Of a stretch of 7,064 nt of DNA, positions 1 to 5,405 are shown piece by piece. Source of the stretch: Paracoccaceae bacterium (GTDB lineage Bacteria > Pseudomonadota > Alphaproteobacteria > Rhodobacterales > Rhodobacteraceae); contig WFTU01000377.1 of assembly GCA_015485375.1 (NCBI GenBank), positions 1 to 7,064 on the forward strand, in the 5' to 3' direction. Position 1 is the stretch's first letter; each line of letters begins with the position of its first letter. Made by a program: the position numbers and the translations under genes. The notes below the pieces were generated by a model. That model was not told where the DNA came from. It made no database searches and was given only the letters and a program-made list of their open reading frames with translations.

Positions 1-151
1 CTACAACCATAAACGCCCTCATTCCGCCCTTGGCGGCAAACCCCCAGCCGTGGTCTATTGGCTGAGAAAAGACGGAAACCAACCCGACCAGCAGGAGCGA
101 AGAGTAGCTTAAGTTACGCGGAAACCTGTCCAAGCATTGGGGAGCAGCTCA
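1..151 (+). mobile_element. Right end of an IS3-family insertion sequence, with putative terminal inverted repeat at about 123-151
   Basis: The transposase stop at 110-112 is followed by about 39 bp that probably form the IS terminus. The stretch 123-151 ends in GGGGAGCAGCTCA, which read inward is TGAGCTGCTCCCC; IS3-family ends typically begin with TGA. I therefore place the IS boundary at 151, with the next bases (CAT) a possible 3-bp target duplication. The left terminal repeat is outside the window, so boundary and duplication are unproven. The IS lies 92 bp beyond the stop of the last cargo gene. The segment 152-243 holds no gene or terminator that I can see. Confidence 0.6.
2..112 (+). 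CDS. IS3-family transposase (OrfB, DDE/rve type), C-terminal fragment cut by the window edge
   Basis: Reading from base 2 gives 36 codons and a TAA stop. The peptide begins YNHKRPHSALGGKPP and continues with VVYWLRKD and a QPDQQ tail. The Y-N-H-x-R-P-H-S-A-L-G block is the hallmark near the C-terminus of the integrase (rve) domain of IS3-family OrfB transposases, just after the last catalytic glutamate of the DDE triad. The protein would catalyse strand transfer of its own insertion sequence. Only the tail is visible, so whether the transposase is intact cannot be judged. It is the only convincing plus-strand gene in the window, and it points towards the end of the cargo operon. An open frame starting at TTG 58 overlaps it out of frame and is not a gene. 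Confidence 0.88.
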   Translation, partial: YNHKRPHSALGGKPPAVVYWLRKDGNQPDQQERRVA

Positions 152-243
152 CATCAAATAGCTCCTCGACTGTCGCAGGTAGCCAGAGTCGCCCAATCGC
201 TCTTCTGATGGGGGCGCAAAACGACGTTCAAATGGGACGTGAA

Positions 244-699
244 TCATGTCGCGGTCCACAAGACACGCTTGTCTTGAGCCTCCCCAAGAACAATCTGCCA
301 GTTCGCAAACGTAGCCTTAGAACCTCCCGATGAAACCAGCCCTTCGTGCAAGGTGATTTGGATTTGACGTCCGAACGATCTTTCTGCGCTCGCCGCCACA
401 ACAAGTCTTGTGTCAGTCCTAGTCACTGAAAGCATGGGCGCTTCAGAAGAGTATTCGTCAACGAGGCTTGTCTCATCGATCTCAATTCGTACAGATGGAA
501 TGATCAGTCCACCCCAACTTTCGTTGCCTTCCGCCTCGAAGAACATCGATTTATGCTGCCCTGAAAGAAAAACCGCCATCGGCAAGTCGTTGAGTTGGCC
601 AACCAGTAACGTTTCCTCATACTTCGAGGTTGGCAGGACCAAGCTGAGCGGCGTTGCGATACCGACTTTTCCGACTATAAATTCACTTGGCGACAGCAT
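244..699 (-). CDS. Hypothetical protein, 151 aa, third gene of the TIR cassette
   Basis: I do not recognise this protein. It starts at ATG 699, preceded by a purine-rich GAGAGAAAG ribosome-binding site, and ends at TGA 244-246. There is no signal peptide, membrane segment or cysteine cluster. The composition suggests a beta-rich fold: alternating hydrophobic strands such as LPMAVFLSG (about residues 39-47), LIIPSVRIEID (65-75), TRLVVAASAE (97-106) and FANWQIVLG (131-139), joined by acidic or polar loops. It lies 82 bp downstream of the zinc-ribbon gene, in the same direction, with the same A/T-richer base use as the TIR gene, so it probably belongs to the same cassette. A GATAAT box between the two could give it an extra promoter. 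It may be a sensor, a regulator or an immunity-type partner of the TIR effector, but nothing in the sequence decides this. It could also be an unrelated cargo gene. Confidence 0.72.
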   Translation of the reverse strand: MLSPSEFIVGKVGIATPLSLVLPTSKYEETLLVGQLNDLPMAVFLSGQHKSMFFEAEGNESWGGLIIPSVRIEIDETSLVDEYSSEAPMLSVTRTDTRLVVAASAERSFGRQIQITLHEGLVSSGGSKATFANWQIVLGEAQDKRVLWTAT

Positions 700-771
700 T
701 TCTTTCTCTCAGAATAACAACCCATGGGCGGCAACTGGGATGAACACGAATGGCCTTGCAGTTTCGACTAT

Positions 772-801
772 ATTATCTCCACTATTCCCAGCCCTTCCGA
801 A
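772..801 (-). promoter_or_regulatory. Weak possible internal promoter for the 151-aa gene
   Basis: On the minus strand TTCGGA (801-796) is followed after 18 nt by GATAAT (777-772). The -10 differs from consensus at one base, but the -35 is poor (3 of 6). It overlaps the last codons of the zinc-ribbon gene and would give a leader of roughly 65 nt before ATG 699. It could allow the third gene to be expressed separately from TIR; readthrough from the TIR promoter is equally likely. Confidence 0.22.
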
Positions 802-946
802 TGTCGGTTCGGCGGCACTCTGGACAATGTACAGCTTTGGTCGGTCGATTGTCGCGGCGAGCTTCACGTTGCTCGTCCTTGCTGAGCACCGTGGTTTCGA
901 AACGGTGACCACAATTATTGCAGCGAAAGCGAGCACGTTCAGGCAT
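782..946 (-). CDS. Small zinc-ribbon protein, 54 aa, translationally coupled to TIR
   Basis: The protein has two Cys-x2-Cys knuckles: CNNC at residues 9-12 near the N-terminus and CPEC at about 42-45, separated by a charged linker rich in Arg, Asp and Glu (KDEQREARRDNRP). It ends in RRTDIRKGWE. This is a classical four-cysteine zinc ribbon, a fold that binds nucleic acid or protein. ATG 946 overlaps the TIR stop by 8 nt, so ribosomes finishing TIR can restart here; a TTG seven codons upstream (967) is possible but less likely. The tight overlap implies co-expression and probably a physical or regulatory link with TIR. It lacks any catalytic motif, so a binding, adaptor or regulatory role is the reasonable guess. 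Stop is TAG at 782-784. The fold is clear from the motifs; the function is not known to me. Confidence 0.82.
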   Translation of the reverse strand: MPERARFRCNNCGHRFETTVLSKDEQREARRDNRPTKAVHCPECRRTDIRKGWE

Positions 947-1883
947 GACTGATGCCTGCTTGCTCAATAAACTGGTTCCACAAGTATTCCGCAGCTTGCT
1001 CAGGATTTAGCCGGTCAGGGTCATTCCCAAACATCATCATAGTCACCACAAGGAACTGTTCGTATTCGTCGGACGAGACGTTGAAGCCGCCGTTTGCAGA
1101 ATTGTCTGCTGCGTTCTCATCGAAAGAAAAATAGATGTCACCTAACGCGAATCCCGCGTTTCGGCAGTGCACTGTGATATGCGCCGTTCCATGCTGCCGA
1201 CCACGATTGACAACGGTGCTGCCAAAGGAGTTCGCACCTCGGTCTACGAATCGGCCCCTCAACCCATCGACCGCATCTATCTCGCCAATCGCCCGTTTGA
1301 AATAGTCCCTGATCGTAGCGAACGCCGCGTCGCGATATTCGCTGCGGTCGATTTCGTCGAAGTCGCGTTGAACGCGATAGCGGGGCGCGATTTGTTGTGT
1401 CGACGCTGGCTCTGTTTCATCAGTGGTTGAGTCGAGCGCATTCGACACAACTGCATCGACTATCCGGCGAATTTCCTGAATGACATCTAGGTATGCTGTA
1501 TTCGCGTTCGTCCATTCCGAGACCGGCAGCCCGTCTTTCGGCACTGCTTTCAACCGTCGGAGCTGAGGCAATGCAGCCCAATCGCATGGTTCGATGATGA
1601 TAGGGACAACCCGTGCCTCGCCCGCTTCGTGTCGCTCCAAGGCTCGTTGCATCTCTCGTTCGACACAATAGTCGGATGCGATGAAGTCGGGGCTAACAAT
1701 CAGTAGGAAAAGCTCAGCTGCCTCTAACTCTTCGCAGATTTCATCGTCCAAAACCTCACCCGCCAAGATTTCACGGTCGTACCATGTTTCGATCCGACCT
1801 TCCCGCTGAAGGTTCGCAAGATGAACATGCAGGCGCTCAAGCGCGTCTGCATCTCGGTGGGAGTAAGAAATGAAAGCTCTCAT
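939..1883 (-). CDS. TIR-domain protein with a conserved-looking C-terminal domain (probable defence effector)
   Basis: Residues 1-145 form a bacterial TIR domain. It opens with MRAFISYSHRDAD (strand A and box 1), continues with WYDREILAGE (34-43, BB-loop side) and LFLLIVSPDFIASDYC (58-73), then REMQRALERHE with E77 in the position of the NAD-hydrolysing glutamate of active TIR enzymes, and VVPIII (92-97). Active TIRs cleave NAD+ or make cyclic ADP-ribose signals, often as abortive anti-phage effectors; activity here is inference. A polar linker (148-165) leads to a second domain (about 166-314) containing RDFDEIDRSEYRDAAFATI and ending NPEQAAEYLWNQFIEQ, which I believe recurs behind TIR domains in mobile elements but has no function I can name. 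ATG 1883 is chosen because a good promoter has its -10 over the alternative ATG 1916 (TTG 1943 is also in frame), and a GAG lies 7 nt upstream of 1883. It is the first gene of the cargo operon. Confidence 0.9.
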   Translation of the reverse strand: MRAFISYSHRDADALERLHVHLANLQREGRIETWYDREILAGEVLDDEICEELEAAELFLLIVSPDFIASDYCVEREMQRALERHEAGEARVVPIIIEPCDWAALPQLRRLKAVPKDGLPVSEWTNANTAYLDVIQEIRRIVDAVVSNALDSTTDETEPASTQQIAPRYRVQRDFDEIDRSEYRDAAFATIRDYFKRAIGEIDAVDGLRGRFVDRGANSFGSTVVNRGRQHGTAHITVHCRNAGFALGDIYFSFDENAADNSANGGFNVSSDEYEQFLVVTMMMFGNDPDRLNPEQAAEYLWNQFIEQAGISHA

Positions 1884-1914
1884 TTGTCTGCTCGAGATGT
1901 TTGTATTTTGTTCC

Positions 1915-1943
1915 ATTCTACTTAGCCGGGTCCAAGTTGGCAA
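1915..1943 (-). promoter_or_regulatory. Sigma70-like promoter of the TIR cassette
   Basis: On the minus strand TTGCCA (1943-1938) and TAGAAT (1920-1915) are separated by exactly 17 nt; they match the -35 and -10 consensus at 4 of 6 and 5 of 6 bases. Transcription would begin near 1908 and give a leader of about 25 nt before ATG 1883. This gives the cargo its own promoter, independent of the replication operon upstream, and argues against translation starting at ATG 1916 or TTG 1943. Confidence 0.55.
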
Positions 1944-1995
1944 CTAAGTTTCGAGAGCTGCTGGGCAATGCGCAAGTTGGGTATCACTTCCCAAC
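1933..1995 (-). repeat. Repeated CAAGTTGG boxes and a short hairpin at the TIR promoter
   Basis: CAAGTTGG occurs at 1933-1940, across the -35, and again at 1973-1980, exactly 40 bp apart. The second copy overlaps an inverted repeat, GTTGGG (1976-1981) and CCCAAC (1990-1995), with an 8-nt loop. Sites of this kind around a -35 could be an operator. No T-run follows on either strand, so the hairpin is not a good intrinsic terminator for the replication operon. The arms are short and chance is possible. Confidence 0.3.
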
Positions 1996-2118
1996 CAATG
2001 TCTGCTCTTGTAATGCTGCAGCGCAGCGCGAGTTATCAAGGCCAAAGGCAGGTCTGGGCCGTTTGAGGGCCTTCAGGCAAGCGTTCACCTGGACGGTCCA
2101 GTTTGCCATCCTCCTCGC

Positions 2119-2409
2119 CTATTGGGCGCGCCTCGGGACGGCGCGACGCAGCCCTTCAACGTCCCTCAATGCGCCCCATTCGGCCTGTTCGCGGGTTTCG
2201 CCGCCGTCGTACTCTCGGATCGCGGCGCGTTCCTCCCAGGCATCGAGAAGGGCGGGATTGGCCCGGACCGCTGCCAACCTGGCCGCTGACAAAACCGACT
2301 TTACCGACAAAACCTCTCGCGGCGTTCGGTGTGCCTGGGGTTCTGTCGGTTGTGTCGGTTTTGTCAGGGCGGCGATGCCCTCGCGCGCCGCCCGCAGCCA
2401 TAGGGTCAC
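2119..2409 (-). CDS. Small hypothetical protein, 96 aa, last gene of the replication operon
   Basis: Translation starts at GTG 2409, which overlaps the DUF3987 stop as GTGA, and ends at TAG 2119-2121. The N-terminal part is short and helical (LWLRAAREGIAAL). The middle is repetitive and proline-rich (TKPTQPTEP, then VLSVKSVLS), because the DNA there is a long inverted repeat. The C-terminal third (DAWEERAAIREYDGGETREQAE) is a charged helical motif that I associate with small proteins placed after primase/DUF3987 genes in alphaproteobacterial elements; that recollection is not checked. The function is unknown. The gene may be kept partly because its DNA carries the repeat, which could be a replication or control site. 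Coupling and strand make co-translation with DUF3987 likely. Two other frames are open here but lack a coupled start. Confidence 0.72.
   Translation of the reverse strand: MTLWLRAAREGIAALTKPTQPTEPQAHRTPREVLSVKSVLSAARLAAVRANPALLDAWEERAAIREYDGGETREQAEWGALRDVEGLRRAVPRRAQ
2286..2367. repeat. Long interrupted inverted repeat, perfect 14-bp arms plus inner matches
   Basis: CTGACAAAACCGAC (2286-2299) is the exact reverse complement of GTCGGTTTTGTCAG (2354-2367). Further in, CCGACA (2304-2309) pairs with TGTCGG (2344-2349), giving arms of about 28 bp with a few mismatches around a 34-bp centre. The GTCGG core therefore appears twice in each orientation, like a small iteron cluster. The repeat lies inside the 96-aa gene and explains its TKPTQPTEP and VLSVKSVLS peptides. 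It is either a protein-binding site, such as an origin element, or an mRNA hairpin near the operon end. Confidence 0.85.
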
Positions 2410-3905
2410 GTCACGTCCCCCAGAACGGCCGGGTTGACGGCAAAAAGGCGCGTCCGCCGGCCGCCACGCCTGTTTGGGGGGCTATCGACCGATCGTATTA
2501 TTCCGTTCTCTTCCAGTATTTTGAGGATCGGATTTAATTCAGCCGCCGTGCCCATGTCTGCCCGGTCGAGGCGCAAGACCTCGCGCGAGGTGAACTGAGC
2601 CCAACGGTGTTTGCGAATGGTCTCCACCAGCCGCAGAGCCGCCCTGTCGGCGCGAGAATGCGATGCCGCGCCGTAAGCCCGCCGCGCCATCGGCAAGATG
2701 TAGGCGTCGACGTGGTGCGCCGCCCGGCCGAGCGGCGACAGCCCGATCTCTTGCGGCGGGTCCGTTTCGCCGCACACCCAGTCCAGATGCGCCAATATCA
2801 GGGACAGGCGCACTGCAAGCCCCGGTAGTTTACCGATGAACGAGAGCAGGAGCCCGTCCGCATCTGCTTCCCACGATCGGACGCTTGAGCGAAAGGCATC
2901 GAGCAGATCACGCGCATCCTCGTTGAACGGCATGAACCACGGGCGCTGCTCGCCGGTTTCGTCGGTCACCAGGTCAAGCGCGTGCAGCCTTTGCAATGCA
3001 TGCTGGATGAACCGATCATCCGGCGCCGCTTGCGGCCGCTTGATCGGTGCGGGATCCGGCCACACCGGCAGGAACCGCGCCAAGAGGCCGTCATCGTCGG
3101 TCTTGACCAGGAGACTGCGCAGGCGATCGGGTTGGATTGATCCGGTCACGCCGACCGTCAGGCGGTCAATGTAGACGGGACCGCGGCCCATGCGCTCCAC
3201 CCTGTAGCCGCGCCCTCCATAGGCCTCGAGCCAGAATGGTCGATCGGATCCACCACCGGCATACCGCGTCATGCCAAGAAGCCAGCCGGAAAGCTCATCC
3301 CGTGCCATCAGTGTGCCGCGTGGCTGACGTGCGAGGATGACCGCGAGGCGTTCGACCGTGCTGTCGGCAACCGAGAGGCAGGGCAAGTGCGGTTCGGGCC
3401 CGGGATCGGCTTCGGCCGGCTTGACCGGAACCTGTGTGCCTTCCTTGAGCGCGGCCTTTGTCGCTTCTTTCCATGAACTGTGGGCGATCTTGGCGACCTC
3501 GGAGCGGTCACGCCAGGCCGCTATCTCGACTTCGGCACGTTGCCGCATCTCTCGTTCGATCGATTTCAAAGGCAAGAGCACGGCATCGAGCGCGGGTGAC
3601 TTGTTGCTCGAAGGCGCGCCGATCAACATGGTCCAGATGATCGGCGGTTCGCTCCACCCGGCCCAGGGCGCGGCCCATCGGCTGTTGCCGATCGCCGCCC
3701 CGACCGTCGCCAGCAGGCCCGCCATGACGTAGTCGGGCGGTGCGGATTTCGCATCCGCCGCTTCGGTAATCCATCGGGCCCATTTTTCCGGGAACACGTC
3801 CTCCAACGGGAGGGCGGGAGGTGGCGGCAGCGTAGTGCGCAAGAACCGCGGCGCCGGTTCGGGCCAGTCGGCGGCGTAAGGTATCGGGGTTGGATGCACC
3901 GTCAT
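2406..3905 (-). CDS. DUF3987-type ATPase, primase-associated replication protein, 499 aa
   Basis: Following a proline-rich N-terminus (LRTTLPPPPALPLEDVFPE), the family's helical block (about 40-90) precedes a P-loop at 96-103 reading GAPSSNKS, with K102 as the phosphate-binding lysine. A DE pair in MARDELSGWL (D203, E204) is the likely Walker B motif, and DGLLARFLP (272-280) supplies a plausible arginine finger (R277). Residues 418-490 look like a winged helix that would bind DNA. DUF3987 proteins accompany primase-like proteins in P4-type elements and probably act as the helicase or replication ATPase; this is family-based inference. ATG 3905 overlaps the primase stop (TGATG) and has AAAGG upstream; the frame stays open further upstream, but that stretch lies inside the primase gene and is rejected. 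The protein ends at TGA 2406-2408, overlapping the next start. Length and motifs look intact. Confidence 0.88.
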   Translation of the reverse strand: MTVHPTPIPYAADWPEPAPRFLRTTLPPPPALPLEDVFPEKWARWITEAADAKSAPPDYVMAGLLATVGAAIGNSRWAAPWAGWSEPPIIWTMLIGAPSSNKSPALDAVLLPLKSIEREMRQRAEVEIAAWRDRSEVAKIAHSSWKEATKAALKEGTQVPVKPAEADPGPEPHLPCLSVADSTVERLAVILARQPRGTLMARDELSGWLLGMTRYAGGGSDRPFWLEAYGGRGYRVERMGRGPVYIDRLTVGVTGSIQPDRLRSLLVKTDDDGLLARFLPVWPDPAPIKRPQAAPDDRFIQHALQRLHALDLVTDETGEQRPWFMPFNEDARDLLDAFRSSVRSWEADADGLLLSFIGKLPGLAVRLSLILAHLDWVCGETDPPQEIGLSPLGRAAHHVDAYILPMARRAYGAASHSRADRAALRLVETIRKHRWAQFTSREVLRLDRADMGTAAELNPILKILEENGIIRSVDSPPNRRGGRRTRLFAVNPAVLGDVT

Positions 3906-4783
3906 CACGCCGCCGCCTTTCCGCACAACACATCGTTCCAATCGTGGCCATCCGGTGCGGGCAAAAGCGCGACCCGCCAACCAAGCGATTGCGCGCGCAA
4001 TGCAAGTGCGTCGGCCGCCTCGCGCCCGGGCGCATCGCCATCAGGGGCAATGACCAGTTCGCCTGGCCGGGCCGGAAGGCGCAACTTGCGCATTCCACCG
4101 GCACTGAGCGCGGCCCAGACGCTGGCAGGTTCTTTCAGCACACCGCATTGAAGCGAAAGCGCCGTTTCAATTCCCTCCGCGACGACCAGGCGCCGCGCCT
4201 CCGTGGACAAGCGCACGGCACCGCCGCCAACCGGGCCGAGCATGACCTTCGGTGCCTCGACGTTGGCCTTTGCGCGCCCATCCGCCGTCAGATAGGTGCG
4301 GTGCACGGCAAACCCCTGGCCGCCATCAACACGCGCAACGATCGCCGGCAGTCGCTTGACGCTCTTGTGCCAGCAGTTTCTTATGTAACGTAACGACTCT
4401 GGCAAGGCGCAGGCGATCCCGCGTTCCCTTATATATACATTACCCAAGGTATCCTCGATTGGCTGGCTGCTCTCCCAGAGCTCGCGGGCCTTGCGCGACC
4501 GCTTTGCCGCGTCGGCGCGTTGTTCGAGCCTGCGTCTTGCGTCATCAACCTGAACAGGCCTTTCGGCACCGTGGCTCCTGCCAAGCAGGCCGCGCCGCCG
4601 CAACGCATCGACGATATCTCCGAACGTACAGCCTGCATGACAGTAGAGTAGGAGCCGCCCATCTGCCCCATCCGCCAGACTCAGGCTTGGCGAACGATCG
4701 CGATGCGCCGGACAACAGGCTGTTCCCTTGCCGCCACGCCAGGTGCCGTTCAATGCGCGCGTTATGGCTTCGGCTCCGCTCAT
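3905..4783 (-). CDS. Zn-finger/Toprim primase-like protein, 292 aa
   Basis: The N-terminus carries a CHC2-like zinc finger, CCPAH (C24, H27) and CHAGC (C48, C52), around the SPSLSL segment typical of DnaG- and P4-alpha-type primases. The second half has Toprim motifs: VVAEGIETALS with E203 as catalytic glutamate, and IAPDGDAPG with D248 and D250 as the metal-binding DxD pair, then a C-terminal DWNDVL. Such proteins would synthesise primers for element replication in the cytoplasm together with the DUF3987 ATPase. At 292 aa it has no room for a fused helicase, unlike P4 alpha, which fits a split primase plus ATPase arrangement. ATG 4783 is chosen over an upstream open frame reaching 5020 because AGGAGGG sits 6 nt before it (4796-4790) and it forms an ATGA overlap with the preceding gene. 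All metal-binding residues are present. Confidence 0.92.
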   Translation of the reverse strand: MSGAEAITRALNGTWRGGKGTACCPAHRDRSPSLSLADGADGRLLLYCHAGCTFGDIVDALRRRGLLGRSHGAERPVQVDDARRRLEQRADAAKRSRKARELWESSQPIEDTLGNVYIRERGIACALPESLRYIRNCWHKSVKRLPAIVARVDGGQGFAVHRTYLTADGRAKANVEAPKVMLGPVGGGAVRLSTEARRLVVAEGIETALSLQCGVLKEPASVWAALSAGGMRKLRLPARPGELVIAPDGDAPGREAADALALRAQSLGWRVALLPAPDGHDWNDVLCGKAAA

Positions 4784-5082
4784 CGTCTGCCCTCCTGCTC
4801 GATCCGGTCGGGCAGAGCATGCAGTTTTTCGTGCTGCGGGGCGCTGTACGAGCGGTGGAGCCGGATCAGCGCCTTTCTGGTCGTGCAGTAGCCCAAGGTG
4901 TCCCAAGCGGCTCCACCAGCCGCAAATCGCAGCCTTTGCCGCTGAAACAACCATTGAAGACCGTCCCGGCAGATCGCGACCCGGTAGCGGTCCTGTCGAA
5001 ACAACTCCCCCTGGTAGCACTCCGATGATTCCTTGTGCGCGGTGCGCACACCCATGTAGGCAAGATCATGTGCAGCGCGCAT
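4780..5082 (-). CDS. Small conserved-looking hypothetical protein of the replication operon, 100 aa
   Basis: The gene starts at ATG 5082, three bases after the AlpA-like stop, with GGAGGG inside the end of that gene as ribosome-binding site. Its TGA overlaps the primase ATG (ATGA). The core YRVAICRDGLQWLFQRQR (about 33-50) followed by AAWDTLGYCTTRKALIRL (about 58-75) looks like a short strand-helix domain. I have an impression of similar proteins in integrative elements next to AlpA and primase genes, but I know no function. No metal motif, signal peptide or membrane segment is visible. A second ATG at 5055 has no ribosome-binding site. Its fixed place between regulator and primase suggests an accessory or regulatory role in replication; this is inference. 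Confidence 0.78.
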   Translation of the reverse strand: MRAAHDLAYMGVRTAHKESSECYQGELFRQDRYRVAICRDGLQWLFQRQRLRFAAGGAAWDTLGYCTTRKALIRLHRSYSAPQHEKLHALPDRIEQEGRR

Positions 5083-5085
5083 GGC

Positions 5086-5271
5086 TCACACACCCTCCGT
5101 GCGGCGGCTCGCCACCCATGCTTCGATATCGCGCGCCCGCCAGCCGACGGCGCGCTTGCCAAGTTTGACCGGTTTCGGGAATGTCCCGTCAGCGATCATT
5201 GCATAAAGCGTCGAGCGGGAAAGCCCGACCAGAGTTTCGACGTCAGGACGCCTGTAGATACGCTCGTTCAT
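5086..5271 (-). CDS. AlpA-family helix-turn-helix regulator/excisionase, 61 aa
   Basis: This is a compact winged-helix protein of the AlpA (MerR-like) family. It has IYRRPDVETLVGLSRSTLYA (helix-turn-helix, residues 5-24), then IADGTFPKPVKLGKRAVGW (the wing with its PKPVKLG and GW signatures) and DIEAWV. Length and motifs match the family. AlpA proteins activate integrase genes and act as recombination directionality factors in P4- and CP4-57-like elements, so it likely controls excision and perhaps its own operon from the repeat-rich gap just upstream. ATG 5271 is preferred to the longer open frame (to 5481) because CGAGG lies 9 nt before it and the family begins here; the extra upstream residues resemble no domain. 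It heads the coupled replication operon. Confidence 0.92.
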   Translation of the reverse strand: MNERIYRRPDVETLVGLSRSTLYAMIADGTFPKPVKLGKRAVGWRARDIEAWVASRRTEGV

Positions 5272-5340
5272 ATCGAACTGCCTCGTTGTGGCCCCGGCGG
5301 TCTGTCTTTGACCCGGGGCGGTGATGGCAGTATCGAGGAG

Positions 5341-5365
5341 ACAGGGATTGATCGATTGATCCTGT
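5341..5365. repeat. Tandem GATTGATC pair flanked by ACAGG/CCTGT arms
   Basis: GATTGATC occurs twice in direct tandem (5346-5353 and 5354-5361). The block is bracketed by ACAGG (5341-5345) and its complement CCTGT (5361-5365). It lies 70-94 bp upstream of the AlpA-like start and is a candidate operator, for AlpA itself or for a host regulator. The arms are short. Confidence 0.4.
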
Positions 5366-5373
5366 ACCACCCC

Positions 5374-5405
5374 GTCGGTTCCGGTGTTGGCGCACCGGAA
5401 CCGAC
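5374..5405. repeat. Perfect 13-bp inverted repeat with 6-nt loop
   Basis: GTCGGTTCCGGTG (5374-5386) and CACCGGAACCGAC (5393-5405) are exact reverse complements around TTGGCG. As RNA this is a very stable hairpin in the leader of the AlpA operon; as DNA it is a candidate dimer-binding site. No T-run follows on either strand, so it is not a standard terminator. Its right side reads on into AACCGACACAA (5399-5409), an 11-nt word also present, inverted, in the repeat inside the 96-aa gene (2350-2360). Another CCGACAAG lies at 5421-5428. Confidence 0.88.

Noticed and set aside
58..333. 91-aa plus-strand open frame
   Set aside because: It starts at TTG inside the transposase tail in another frame, crosses the IS end, and has low-complexity sequence with no domain.
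709..936. 75-aa minus-strand frame with a hydrophobic start
   Set aside because: It overlaps most of the zinc-ribbon gene in another frame and begins at GTG; the zinc ribbon's cysteine motifs are far more convincing.
410..952. 180-aa plus-strand open frame
   Set aside because: It is antisense to the 151-aa and zinc-ribbon genes; the opposite strand has better starts, motifs and coupling.
1901..2537. Plus-strand frames of 178 and 144 aa
   Set aside because: They are antisense to the 96-aa gene and the DUF3987 tail, are Arg/Pro/Ser-rich, and show no domain or ribosome-binding site.
3508..4104. 198-aa minus-strand frame across the primase/DUF3987 junction
   Set aside because: It is an out-of-frame shadow of two genes with clear motifs, and its composition is typical of a GC-rich shadow frame.
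4784..5020. N-terminal extension of the primase-like protein
   Set aside because: A strong AGGAGGG before ATG 4783 and the ATGA overlap fix the start; the extension overlaps the 100-aa gene and resembles no domain.
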